Shown here: one piece after another, positions 23,618 through 35,089 of the stretch | How the letters are laid out: every line of letters starts with the position of its first letter | How positions within the stretch are numbered: position 1 is the first letter of the stretch | Source: Spongilla lacustris | Taxonomy: Eukaryota; Porifera; Demospongiae; Spongillida; Spongillidae | NCBI GenBank assembly: GCA_949361645.1 | Contig: OX442430.1 | Span: forward strand, 3,862,249 to 3,926,248 | Direction: 5' to 3' | Length of the DNA: 64,000 bases | Notes under the pieces: generated by a model | The model's input: the letters and a program-made list of their open reading frames with translations, nothing else | Databases searched by the model: none | What the model was told of the DNA's origin: nothing | Made by a program: the position numbers and the translations under genes

Positions 23618-24745
23618 ATTGCATGTATTGTGAATATCTCAGTGTGGAAGTAATACTTATGGTTTAACATGGTTTATCATAAACCATTCAATGGTAATTT
23701 AAATCTAATACACTCAGACATACTATCCATATGGGACTAGATTTACTAACTAGTAATGGTTTAATTATTAAACGTCGTTATTATGATTTTAATGATACTC
23801 CATGTACTGTGAATATTTCAGTGTGGAAATAACAATTATGGTTTAACATGGTTTATCATAAACCATTCAATGGTAAATTAAATCTAATACACTCAGACAC
23901 ACTATCCATATGGGAATAGATTTACTAACTAGTAATGACGTAATTATTAAAAGACGTTATTATGATTTTAATGATACTACATGTACTGTGAATATCTCAG
24001 TGTGGTAATAATACTTATGGTTTAACACGGTTTATCATAAACCATTCAATGGTAAATTAAATCTAATACCCTCAGACACACTATCTGTATGGGTCTAGAT
24101 TTACTAACTAGTAATGATGTAATTATTAAAAGACGTTACTATGATTTTAATGATACTACATGTATTGTGAATATCTCAGTGTGGAAATAATACTTATGGT
24201 TTAACATGGTTTATCATAAACCATTCAATGGTAAATTAAATCTAATACACTCAGACATACTATCCATATGGGACTAGATTTATTAACTAGTAATGGTTTA
24301 ATTATTAAAAGTCGTTATTATGATTATAATGATAGTGTGGAAATAACATTCATGGTTTAACATGGTTTATCATAAACCAATCAATCGTAAATTAAATCTA
24401 ATACACTCAGACATACTATCCATATGGATCTAGATTTATTAACCAGCAATGACGTAATTATTAAAAGACATTATGATTTTAATGATACTACGTGTATTTT
24501 AAATATGTCAGTGTGGAAATAATACTTATGGTTTAACATGGTTTAACATAAACCATTCAATGGTAAATTAAATCTAATACTCTCAGACATATTATCCATA
24601 TGGATCTAGATTTACTACCTAGTAATGGTTTAATTATTAAAAATCGTTATTATGATTTTAATGATACTACATGTATTGTGAATATCTGAGTGTAGATGTA
24701 ACACCTATGGTTTAACATGGTTTATTATTAACCATTCAATGGTAA
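23618..24745 (-). repeat. 179-bp satellite, inverted, palindromic subfamily (continued)
   Basis: Resumes after the LINE relic in the same orientation, with repeated ggtttatcataaacc, aatggtaaattaaatctaatac and actatccatatggg. It ends near 24745, beside a foldback element. Confidence 0.92.
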
Positions 24746-24760
24746 ATGAAATCTAAAATG

Positions 24761-25034
24761 ATATAAAAACATTCTCCCTGAGAATGTTAGTGGTATATAG
24801 GATTTGAAGGCAATGGTGGTGTAAAAAGGAAGGGAACAAGTGATCAACGATGGTACAATTTTATGAATAGTCCTATATTTAGCACTTTTGTAGTACGTAC
24901 ATTTTACATTGCTAAATATAGGACTATTCAAAAAATTGTACCATCGTTGATCCCTTGTTCCCTTCCTTTTTACACCACCAATGCCTTCAAATCCTATATA
25001 CCACTAACTTTTTCAGAGAGAATGTTTTCATATA
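24761..25034. mobile_element. Foldback/MITE element with ~125-bp inverted arms
   Basis: Left arm 24761-24884 is the reverse complement of right arm 24910-25034 with few mismatches. The loop is 25 nt and contains gtacgtac. Inner landmarks are ggtggtgtaaaaaggaaggg on the left and cccttcctttttacaccacc on the right. It shares this core with the element at 38323-38558, so the two are diverged members of one family. No coding. Confidence 0.88.
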
Positions 25035-25091
25035 TTGTTTCATTGTTTTTTTTTATAAGTGACTACTAGTATATAGGTGTACATCATTCAC

Positions 25092-26505
25092 ACTTGCTCC
25101 TATAATTTTTTGTACTGTTATTTTGTTCACTTGAATATATTTCAATAACAATGAGCTCAAATGGTAATCTGACAACACAGGTATAGTGTACAACTATTTT
25201 CCAATATATACTGAAAGTTAAAAAGCATCACGTGACTATTTACTTTACTTATTAACACTTGTTGTGACCCCAGTACAAAAAAAATTGTAAGCATAATTCC
25301 TCCTCCTGTAGGCAATATATCTGAACCATATTTGCAATATATCTAAAGAAAAAGCATTAGCAACCTTTAGCCGCGTCGGTTTTAATTCCGGTAAATAGTT
25401 ACGGTATAATCGAGCTAGATATGCGTTTTTAGCTCGTAAAAGAATAGCGATGCAATTTCGTGTTAGATCTATCGCGAAATCGTACTTGGGAGGCAATAGA
25501 CCCTTCTTTGCCGTTAAAAAAGTGCCATCAGAGCTGAGTACCTGAAAACAACCGCCATATCGCATTTGAAACGTCATTGTTGCGTCATTTTGTATCATGA
25601 ATATATTTATAATGTGACGTATCGATACGAAATCAGAAGCATCAAATTGGGCAGGTTACAAGAAACGTCAAAGAGCAAGAGGCAACTTTAAAGCTGGAAG
25701 CGAAGCGGACCCAATTAGCTATTTTGAAGCTGCCATTAAGGATTGGAAGCTTTGGGTGATAGAACGCTACCCCTGCGAATGTCTTGATGGCCCATAAAGC
25801 TTCCCGATTTGATACTACTGATTTACTAGACGTTCGTTGTGAGTGGCTGCAAGACGCAGCATCGTTAGGTTAAGAACCGTTTTCACAATCCTCATAGAGT
25901 CAATGACATCTCTGCTGATACGTCACATTATAAATATATTCATGATACAAAATGACGTAATAATGACGTTTCAAATGCATTCATCGCGATATGGTGGATG
26001 TTTTCAGGTACTCAGCTCTGATGGCCCTTTTTTAACGGCAAAGAAGGGTCTATTGCCTCTTAAGTACAATTTCGCGATAGATCTAACATGTGACGACTCG
26101 GAAACGAAGTATAGCAGTCCAGTGAGAGCGTACTACGAAATTGCATCGCTAAGATTTTATGAGCTAAAAACGCATATCTAGCTCGATAATACCGTAACTA
26201 TTTACCGGAATTAAAAACCGACGCGGCCAAAGATTGCTAATGCTTGTTCTTTAGATATATGGCAAATATGGTTCAGATCTATTGCCTACAGGAGGAGGAA
26301 TTATGCTTACAATTTCTTTGTACTGGGGTCACAACAAGTGTTAATAAGTAAAGTAAATAGTCACGTGATGCTTTTTAACTTTCAGTATATATTGAAAAAT
26401 AGTTGTACACTATACCTGCGTTGTCAGATTTCCATTTGAGCTCATTGTTATTGAAATATATTCAAGTGAACAAAATAACAGTACAAAAAAATTATAGGAG
26501 CAAGT
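25092..26505. repeat. Long inverted repeat, arms of 533 and 589 bp
   Basis: 25092-25624 pairs with 25917-26505; the loop is 25625-25916. Matching landmarks include cttgctcctataatttttt with aaaaaattataggagcaag, atcacgtgactatttacttt with its complement near 26360, and gtgacgtatc with gatacgtcac at the inner ends. The right arm holds an extra block of about 45 bases near 26095-26140. Short open frames in the arms are mirror images of one another and I do not call them genes. The loop shows no recognisable protein. Confidence 0.88.
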
Positions 26506-26556
26506 ATGATGGTTTCCACTGTAAAGTGTATGTGAAGGTATACGAAAAGGGGGAAA

Positions 26557-27060
26557 ATGGAAGTGGAGGAAGGGAGAGATAGTGAAGTGTACGGGGCCGG
26601 TGTCATTTATAGTACAGCAGTTGGAGGGAGGAATAGTCTGTGCAGGCATCTGGATCAGCTAAGAGAGCTTCTTGAAGAGCAGAACGAAAATCAGTGGGAG
26701 TGGGCGGAAAACATTAACATTGGTCCCGAGGTGATGAGTGATCAAGGACAGGAGGACATTGAACAGACGGAAGGAGAAAGTACGAAAACTGTTCCAGAAA
26801 AGCCTAGGGCTGTTGAAGCACATGGAAATGATAATGGGGATTCGGAAGCAGAGGGGGAAGTAATGGATGAAGCAGGCGGCAAGTTAGAAATTCAACCAAT
26901 GATATACCCCAGTCGGGTTAGGTGACCTCCAGATAGATATGGATGGTAAAACCATTGTTTTCCTTCAAAAGGGGAGAAGATGAAATAACCTAATAGCTTA
27001 TGCATGGCGCATGCGTAAGGAATGTGATTTATGTGCGTGATTGCTGTGTAATTGTCAGTC
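26557..27060 (+). pseudogene. 3' remnant of a second LTR retrotransposon: pol end, polypurine tract, start of LTR
   Basis: An open frame 26557-26925 of acidic, low-complexity sequence ends PSRVR. After a TGA it continues in the same frame as PPDRYGW and stops at 26947. The string RVR-RPPDRYGW is a frequent C-terminus of Ty3/gypsy Pol, so the TGA probably replaced an Arg CGA codon. A purine tract (aaaaggggagaag, 26967-26979) follows, and then tgaaataacctaatagc, the likely beginning of a 3' LTR that is cut off near 27060 by the BEL sequence. Confidence 0.6.
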
Positions 27061-27099
27061 ATTGTAATTGGCATTTGTACCATTAACTTGATGCTTGAC

Positions 27100-30000
27100 G
27101 ATATTACACCATGGAAGGAAATTCACCCTGTTTTGCCTCAAAACTATGAACTGAGTGAAAACCGGCTAAGGGGCCTGTTGAGACATGTGCAATCTGACAA
27201 GGAAATGCTTCGTGATTATGACTCTGTAATCAAGGACCAGCTCAGCAAAAGTGTTATAGAGTTAGTTCAGAAACCTTGGGCTAGTGATTTTAGTGGCAAA
27301 ATTCACTACATCCCTCATCATGCTGTTATCAGACGGGATAAGAAAACAACAAAACTTATGATTGTGTATGATGGTGTTTCAGCAAGATCGTTGAATGACT
27401 TCTGTAAGCTGGTTCAAGTTTGGGTCTTATAATATTTTGGACATCATCCTTCGTTTTCGAATGTATATGATAGCCTTGATAGGTGACATAGAGAAGGCGT
27501 TTCTCATGGTCTCGGTAGCTCCTGAGGATAGAGATGTACTACGTTTTCTATGGGTTGACGATGTTGCCAAGGAATTTCCACAGATACTTGTTTTTCGCTT
27601 CACTCAAGCAGTGTTTGGCGTTTCATACAGCCCTTTCCTCTTAAATGCGGCACATTGAATCTTTCAAGGATATCGATCTTCCATATGTTGAAAAATTTCT
27701 TAAGTCAATCTATGTGGATGATGTCACTCTTGGAGCAGATAATGAAGAAGAGTTTTATGATTTGTATGAGAAGTCCAAATGTCGAATGGCAGAAGGTGGG
27801 TTCAATTTAAAGAAGCTTATTTGTAGCTCACCAACCTCACCAGCTAAGATTGATCGCCATGAACGTGATCTCACAAAAAGGGTTGATTTGCAGAATTCTG
27901 AGGATGATCAGTCGTATACCAAAGCTACACTTGTCGGAGATGTGCAGTGTGATGAAATGCAGAAGGTTTTGGGGGTACTATGGAACCCTGTTGGTGACTT
28001 CTTGTCTTTGACACTATCTATAAGTTGGCCTTGGGAGTGCAGCCCACAAAGCGCAGTGTTGTGAGCCTAATATCACGTTTTTTCGATCCAATAGGAGTCA
28101 TCTCACCTATCACTGTCAAATTCAAGATGTTTGCTCAAGAGCTTTGTAAGGCCAACTTGGGTTGGGATGCAATACTCAGTAACAAGCTGGCAGTGAAGTG
28201 GAATGATTTGGTCTCCAGTTAGCAATGTCCAGATGCACTCTCTATTCCCAGATGCTACTTTAGTGGAATTGAAAAATGCGCAGCACACTGCAGTCTGAGA
28301 GGGTTTTGCAATGCATCTATGGGAGCCTATGCAGCTGTAGTATACTTGATGATCAAGTCCTCTGCAAGTATAGTTGTTCGTTTTGTTGTTGCAAAATCAC
28401 GAGTTGCTCCAGTGCACTATTCCTCGATTGGAGCTATTGGCTGCTTTACTTCTTGCAAGGTTAATGAACAGTGTTACAGGGGCTCTCCAACCTGAATTGA
28501 AACTGGCTGATCCGATATGTTATACTGATTCGCAGGTTGCACTTTGTTGGATCAAGCATGAAGACCGTGAGTGGAAGCAGTTTGTCCAAAATCGTGTCAC
28601 TGCTATCAGGAGACTAGTACCATCCGAACATTGGAACCATTGCTCTGGAATTTTGAATCCTACAGATATTCCTTCTAGAGGTGCAAGCATGATTGAACTC
28701 GCAAGTTCATCACTGTGGTTGGATGGTCCACAATGGCTTACAAGTGGTGATGCAGATCATGAGTGTAGGGAGGTACCTGTACCTATTCCTGAGGATTGTA
28801 TGAGAGAATTGAAGTGCACAACAGAAGATGTGTCCTCAAAGGTGCTAATTGTCTTGACCAATGAACCTCAGGATGATCTTATTTTACATTGTGAAGATTT
28901 CAGTACCTTGCGAAGGCTTCTAATTGTATCATCTTATGTGATACAGTTTGTTGATAAGCTTATAACAAGGAGAGCAAACGTAGCACACAACAGGGGCACC
29001 GAGTACTACTTAACACGGGCAGAGATCAATTGGATCAAGGTTGTACAACGATCACTATTACAGAGCAAAGGTTTGGTATGTGGAAGCATCAGTTTGGCGT
29101 GTTCGTTGATAATGAAGGAATTTGGAGATGCCGTGGCCGTTTGGATAATGCCCACATTCAAGACTATTCAAAATATCCCATTTTACTTGATGCCAAACAT
29201 CATGTTACTGCACTGATCACAAAGCCATATGTCATGAGAAAGTCTTACACGGAGGTGTTAAGAGCACTCTGACTGAGCTGCGCTCAAGATATTGGGCTGT
29301 AAAGGGAAGGAGTCTTGTGAAGACGATTCTTTATCATTGTATGATATGTAGGAGGTTTAATGGAAGATCATATTTACCTCAACCACCTCCCCCATTACCT
29401 GACTTCAGGGTGCAGGAATCTCAGCCATTTTCTTATACTGGGGTGGACTTCACGGGCCCACTTTATGTGAAGGGAAATGAAGGCAACGGCAAGGTCTGGG
29501 TATGTCTGTTCACATGTTGCTCGACCCGTGCATTGCATTTGGAGGTTGTTCCAGATCTCACCACTGAAGCCTTTATGAGGTGTTTTCGACGGTTCACGAC
29601 AAGGAAGGGAAAACCATGCAAGATCATTTCTGACAATGCCAAAACTTTCATGTCTGCCAAGAAGGTCATCACTGGCATATTAAGTGACTCAACAGCCAAA
29701 GGTTTCCATGAACGTTTTCACTCTCAATGGCAGTTCAACTTAGAACGTGCACCATAGTGGGGTGGAATATTCGAAAGGTTGATTGGGGTGATGAAATGTT
29801 GTCTAAGAAGACAATTGGACAGGCCAGAATGTCCTATGATGAGCTAGTGACAATAGTGGCTGAAGTTGAGATTACATTAAACTCACGCCCATTGACATTT
29901 GTTTGTGCCAAAGTTCTGGACGAACAGTGAACCCCTTCTCATCTTCTTGTTGGCTATAGACTAAACAACTTACCTGATCCACTTTGTGATGATGATGGAG

Positions 30001-30507
30001 ATCCTACCTATGGTGAAGCACACTCATCCTTTGATCTGTCAAAGAGAATGAAACATCTGAGTGTGATGTTGAAACACTTTTGGAACCGTTGGCAGAGGGA
30101 GTATCTCACAGAATTGAGAGAGCATCACGGTTACTCCAGGGGCTCTGTAGTTCAAGATCTCATTCAGATTGGTTCTGTTTGATAAGAACCTACCAAGGGT
30201 GCTAAGGAAATTAGCAAGAGTTGTGGAGCTCATTCGTGGCAATGATGGGGTTGTAAGAGGTGCACGTGTAAGAACCAAGGGTGCAACTGGGCATTCATTA
30301 ATACTGAGACAACCCATTCAACACTTGTACCCTCTAGAGGTGTCATAAAGGGATTCAATTGTGTTGCAGGAACCTGCACATGCTGCAAATGACACTGCAG
30401 TTGTTACCGACACAATTCAGCGACGTGCTAAACGAATGGCTTTCAAGAAGGCAGTACAGAGAATTCAAAACTTGTCCCAGGATCTCATGCTGACTGAACT
30501 TACATAG
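27100..30507 (+). pseudogene. pol: BEL/Pao retrotransposon pol, multiply broken
   Basis: Reverse transcriptase begins near 27110 (KEIHPVLPQNYELS, GKIHYIPHHAVIRRDKKTTK) and continues through DIEKAFLMVSVAPEDRDVL to the YVDD box (FLKSIYVDDVTLGADNEEE, 27699-27755). RNase H-region blocks are LLQCTIPRLELLAALLLARL and CYTDSQVALCWIKHE (28400-28570). The integrase has LTELRSRYWAVKGRSLVK, CMICRRFNGRSYLP, Asp in YTGVDFTGPLYV, Asp in IISDNAKTF and Glu in [12 protein letters not shown]. The C-terminal domain lies at 29870-30507. Frame changes occur near 27420, 27650 and 28030, and in-frame stops near 28220, 29754 (a Trp codon in APWWGG) and 29930. Gag and protease are missing. Confidence 0.87.
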
Positions 30508-30534
30508 TTGACTACCTAGTCAACGGGAGCAGGA

Positions 30535-30689
30535 TGTCAGAAATTAGTGACGTGATATGAACATAACGATTTCTGTGTAATTGTGCTTACGGTATGTACA
30601 TTAGGGATTGATAAGATACAAGTTCACAAAGAGATAGATGCACAGCGTGTTTTGAGTACGAATTACCTTGATAAACCGTGAATCTAACA
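30535..30689 (+). repeat. 3' LTR of the BEL/Pao element
   Basis: 155 bases running TGTCAGAAATTAGTGACG ... GTGAATCTAACA, preceded by the purine-rich gggagcagga and followed at once by satellite sequence (attactagttagtaaatc). TG...CA ends and position right after the pol end support an LTR. No 5' copy is visible, so this rests on one copy. Confidence 0.65.
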
Positions 30690-33380
30690 ATTACTAGTTA
30701 GTAAATCTAAAACTGTATGGATAGTGTGTTTAAGAGTTTTAGGTTTAATTTAACATATTCATGGCTTATAATAAACCATGTAAAACCATAAGTGTTATTT
30801 CTACACTGAGATATTCACAATACATGTACTATCATTAAAATCATAATAACGACTTTTAATAATTAAACCAATACTACTTAGTAAATCTAGACCCATATGG
30901 ATTGTATGTTTGAGTGTATTAGATTTAATCTACCATTGAATGGTTTTTGATAAACAATGATAAACCATAAGTGTTACTTCTACACAGAGATACTCACAGT
31001 ACATGTAGTATCATTAAAATCATAATAACCACATTTAATAATTAAACCATTACTAGTTATTAAATCTAGATCTATGTGGATAGTATGCTTCAGTGCATTG
31101 GATTTAATCTACCTTTGAATGGTTTTTGATAAACCATGTTAAACCATATTTCTAAACTGAGATATTCACAATACATGTAGTATCATTAAAATCATAATAA
31201 CAAACTTTTAATAATTAAACCATTACTAGTTATTATATCTAGATCTAAATGGATAGTATTTTTGAGTGTATTAGATTTAATCTACCATTGAATAGTTTAT
31301 GATAAACATGTTAAACCATAAGTGTACACTGAGATATTCACAATACATGTACTATCATTAAAATCATAATAAGGACTTTTAATAATTAATCCATTACTAG
31401 CTAGTAAATCTAGATCTATGCGGATAGTGTGTTTAAGAGTTTTAGTTAACATATTCATGGCTTACGATAAACCATGTTAAACCATAAGTGTTATTTCTAC
31501 ACTGAGATATTCACAATACATGTAGTATCATTAAAATCATAACAACTTTTAATAATTAAACCATTACAAGTTAATAAATCTAGATCTATGTGGATTGCAT
31601 GTTGGAGTATATTAGATTTAATCTACCATTGAATGGTTTTTGATAAACATGATAAACCATAAGTGTTATTTCTACACAGAGATTTTCACAATACATGTAC
31701 TATCATTAAAATCATAATAAGGACTTAATCCATTTCTAGCTAATAAATATAGATCTATGCGGAGTGTGTTTAAGTGTTTTAGTTTTAATTTAACATATTC
31801 ACAGCTTATGATAAACCATGTTAAACCATAAGTGTTATTTCTACACTGAGATATTCACAATACATGTAGTATCATTAAAATCATAATAACAACTTTTAAT
31901 AATTAAACCATTACTAGTTTTAAATCTAGATCTATGTGGATTGGATGTTGAGTGTATTAGATTTAATCTACCATTGAATGGTTTATGATAAACCATGTTA
32001 AACCATAAGTGTCATTTCTACACTAAGATATGCACAATACATGTAGTATCATTAAAATCATAATAACGACATTTAATAATTCAACCATTATTAGTTATTA
32101 AATCTAGATCTATGTGGATAGTATGTTTCAGTGTAATCTACTGTTGAATGGTTTATAATAAACCATGTTAAACAATCAGTGTCATTTCTACATTGAGATA
32201 TTCACAATACATGTAGTATCATTAAATTCATAATAACAACTTTTAAAAATTAAACCATTACTAGTTAGTAAATCTAGATCTATATGGATAGTATGTCTGA
32301 GTGTATTAGATTTAATTTACCATTGAATGGTTGAAAGATGTTTCAATGTGTATGTTATTAAACCATAAGTGTTATTACTACTCTGAGATATTCACAATAC
32401 ATGTATTATCATTAAAATCAGAACAACGACGTTAATAATTAATCCACTACCAATTAGTAAATCTAGATGTATATGGATATAATGTTTAACTATTTATGGT
32501 TTGTGCTAAACCATGTATGACAACCATCAGTGTTATTTCTACCTTGAGTTATTTGCATATGATATCAATAAAATCATAATAACGACTTTTTATCATTAAA
32601 CCATTACTAGTTAGTAAATCTATATCTATATGGGTAGTATTTTTTAATATATTAGATTTAATCTAGTATGTTCATAGTTGATGATAAACCATGTTTAACT
32701 ATAAGTGTTATTTCTACACTGACAATACATGTACTATCTTTAAACGACTTTTTGTAATTATACCTAGATGAATATGGATAGTATGTCTATGGGTTTTAGA
32801 TTTAATCTAGCATGTAATGGTTTATGTTATACCGTAAGTGTAATTTCTACACTGAGATATTCACAATACATGTAGTATCATTAAAATCATGATAACGAAT
32901 GTTTAATAATTAATACTATCACTAGTTAATAAATCTAGATCTATATGGATAGTATGTTTAGGGATTTTAGCTTTAATGTACTAGAGCATGTAATGGTTTA
33001 TGATAAACCATGTTAAACCATAAGTGTTATTTCTACACTGAGATATTCACAATACCTGTATATCATTAAAATCATAATAATATTACTAGTTAGTAAATCT
33101 AGATATATATGGAAAGTATGTTTAGGGATTTTAGCTTTAATCTTCTAGAGCATGTAATGGTTTATGATAAACCATGTTAAACCATAAGTGTTATTTTTAC
33201 ACTGAGATATTCAAAAATACATGTACTGTGGAAGATCAATATATTGTAATATTAGTCCTTTTGTTTGTAATGTATTGTGCAGATACTTAATTTTTATTAT
33301 TCTAAATATGTAGTATCATTTAAATCATAATAACGAATTTTAATAATGAAACAAATTCTAGTTAGTGAAACTAAATTTAT
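30690..33380 (+). repeat. 179-bp satellite, plus orientation, palindromic subfamily
   Basis: Units with actagttagtaaatctagat, taccattgaatggttt, gataaaccatgttaaacc and gagatattcacaatacatg. This is the same subfamily as 20740-24745 but reversed, so these two blocks form inverted flanks around the 24.75-30.69 kb insertions. Confidence 0.92.
33236..33307. mobile_element. 72-bp insert in the satellite with 5-bp duplication
   Basis: ATGTA occurs at 33231-33235 and 33308-33312 on either side of 72 bases foreign to the satellite (ctgtggaagatcaatatatt ...). It ends in an AT-rich stretch. Too short to classify. Confidence 0.5.
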
Positions 33381-33384
33381 GATA

Positions 33385-33657
33385 TATATATAACATCATA
33401 ATAGAGGGTAAATAGACATACTACAACTAGACTACACACAATGTACACAAAATGCTAGCTATATACCCTGCATCACTTTGGCTCATGCTACGGCACAGGA
33501 TGGCAATGGCATTAGCTCGTACCACGTGAAGGTTCAGCCGTTCGGTAAGAACCACTGACTTTGTCTTGGACGATCAAGTGGCTAGTCGAGAGGCTAGCTG
33601 AGAGATAGACTCCAAAGCCTCTTTTCCCCAGGCTGCATACGACTCCACCACCAATGG
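33385..33657 (-). pseudogene. 3' fragment of a LINE polyprotein (second relic)
   Basis: The minus strand from 33660 reads VPLVVESYAAWGKEALESIS, then QLASRLAT, a TGA stop, SSKTKSVVLTE and RLNLHVVRANAIAILCRSM. VPLVVESYAAWG aligns by eye with FFVPIACESLGVIG of the relic at 22419-23593, and the VRAN block recurs in other fragments in this window. It is a short 5'-truncated copy. The satellite orientation changes across it (plus on the left, minus on the right). Confidence 0.7.
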
Positions 33658-34326
33658 TACATTACGATATTAATGATACTACATGTATTGTGAACATCTT
33701 AGTATAGAAATAACACTTATGGTTTAACATGGTTTATCATTATGCATAGTTTATCATGGTATATCATCATGCATGAACATGCTATACTAAATCTAATACA
33801 TTTAAACATACTATCCATATAGATCTAGATTTATTAACTAGTAATGGTTTAATGATTAAAATCATTTTTATGATTTTAATGATACTACATGTACTGTGAA
33901 TATCTCAGGGTAGAAATAACACTAATAGAAATTTAAACATACTATCCATATAGATGTAGATTTACTAAACAGTAATGGTAACATTATTTCATGATTTTAA
34001 TGATTCTACATGTATTGTGAATATCTCAGTGTAGAAAAATAACACTAATGGTTTAACATGGTTTATCATAAACCATTACATGCTAGAGTAAAGCTAAAAT
34101 TCTTGATTTATTAACTAGTAATAGTTAAATTACTAAAATTCGTTGTTATGATTTTAATCATACTACATGTATTATGAATATCTCAGTGTAGAAATAACAC
34201 TTGGTTTAACATGGTTTATCATAAGCATTTACATGTTCTAGGAGATTAAAGCTAAAATCCTTAAACATACTATCCATATAGATCTAGATATACTAACTAG
34301 CAATGCTTTAATTATTAAAAGTCATT

Positions 34327-34469
34327 TTTTTTAATTATTCATATTGGATTGATACAGTACAAACATGACACAGACACATGATATGCACAAAACAAGTTGC
34401 TAGCCTACTGAAGCTCAGGAGGAGGTATGGACCTGGACAGGATCATGGTGGCATTGGCCCTGACAAGAT
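34327..34469 (-). mobile_element. LINE 3' end (third relic) with 5-bp duplication
   Basis: TCATT at 34322-34326 and 34470-34474 flanks the insert. The minus strand reads VRANATMILSRSIPPPELQ and then a stop, followed by untranslated sequence and a run of A (plus-strand T at 34325-34332). The VRAN peptide matches the end of the 33.4-33.7 kb relic, so this is a still shorter copy of the same class of LINE. Confidence 0.72.
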
Positions 34470-34650
34470 TCATTATTATGATTTTAATGATACTATATAT
34501 ATATATTGTGAATATCTCAGTGTGGAAATAACACTTATGGCTTTAACATCAACCATGACCATGCTAAATTAAATCTAATACATTTAAACATACTATAGAT
34601 ATAGATCTAGATTTACTAACTAGCAATGGTTTAATTATTAAAAGTCGTTA

Positions 34651-34767
34651 TAGATTTAAATGTGTGGTGTAGTTAGTTGTGTACATGTATTTTACGTATG
34701 TATGTGTGTATAAACATATAATATGTAAAAAAAAGAATAAAAGCAGATATTATAAATGTCTGCCATT
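34651..34767 (+). mobile_element. ~117-bp insert in the satellite, A-rich at its right
   Basis: Interrupts the satellite at nearly the same unit position as the two LINE relics (…aaaagtcgttat / attattatgattttaat). It contains aaaaaaaagaataaaa. No peptide recognised; it may be a LINE or SINE tail. Boundaries are approximate. Confidence 0.45.
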
Positions 34768-35089
34768 ATTATGATTTTAATTTTAATGATACTATATGCA
34801 TTGTGAATATTTCAGTGTAGAAATAACACTTATGGTTTAACATGGTTTATCATAAACCATTACATGCTAGATTATAGCTAAAATACTTAAACATACAATC
34901 CATATAGATCTAGATTTACTAACTAATAATAGATTAAAAGTCATTATTATGATTTTATTGATTCTACATGTATTGCGTATATCTCAGTTGAGAAATAACA
35001 CTTATGGTTTATTATGGTTTGTTATCAATCATGAACATGCTAGATTATTCCTTAAACATACTCTCCATATAGATATAGATCTACTAACA

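Larger units (their letters stand above)
33658..35085 (-). repeat. 179-bp satellite, inverted, with small inserts
   Basis: Units read gattttaatgatactacatg, atctcagtgtagaaataac, catactatccatatagatc and tttactaactagtaatgg. They are interrupted by inserts at 34327-34469 and about 34651-34767, and end where a C-rich block begins at about 35090. Confidence 0.9.

Noticed and set aside
25245..26181. Two frames (117 and 112 codons) in the long inverted repeat
   Set aside because: They are mirror translations of the two arms and show no recognised domain.
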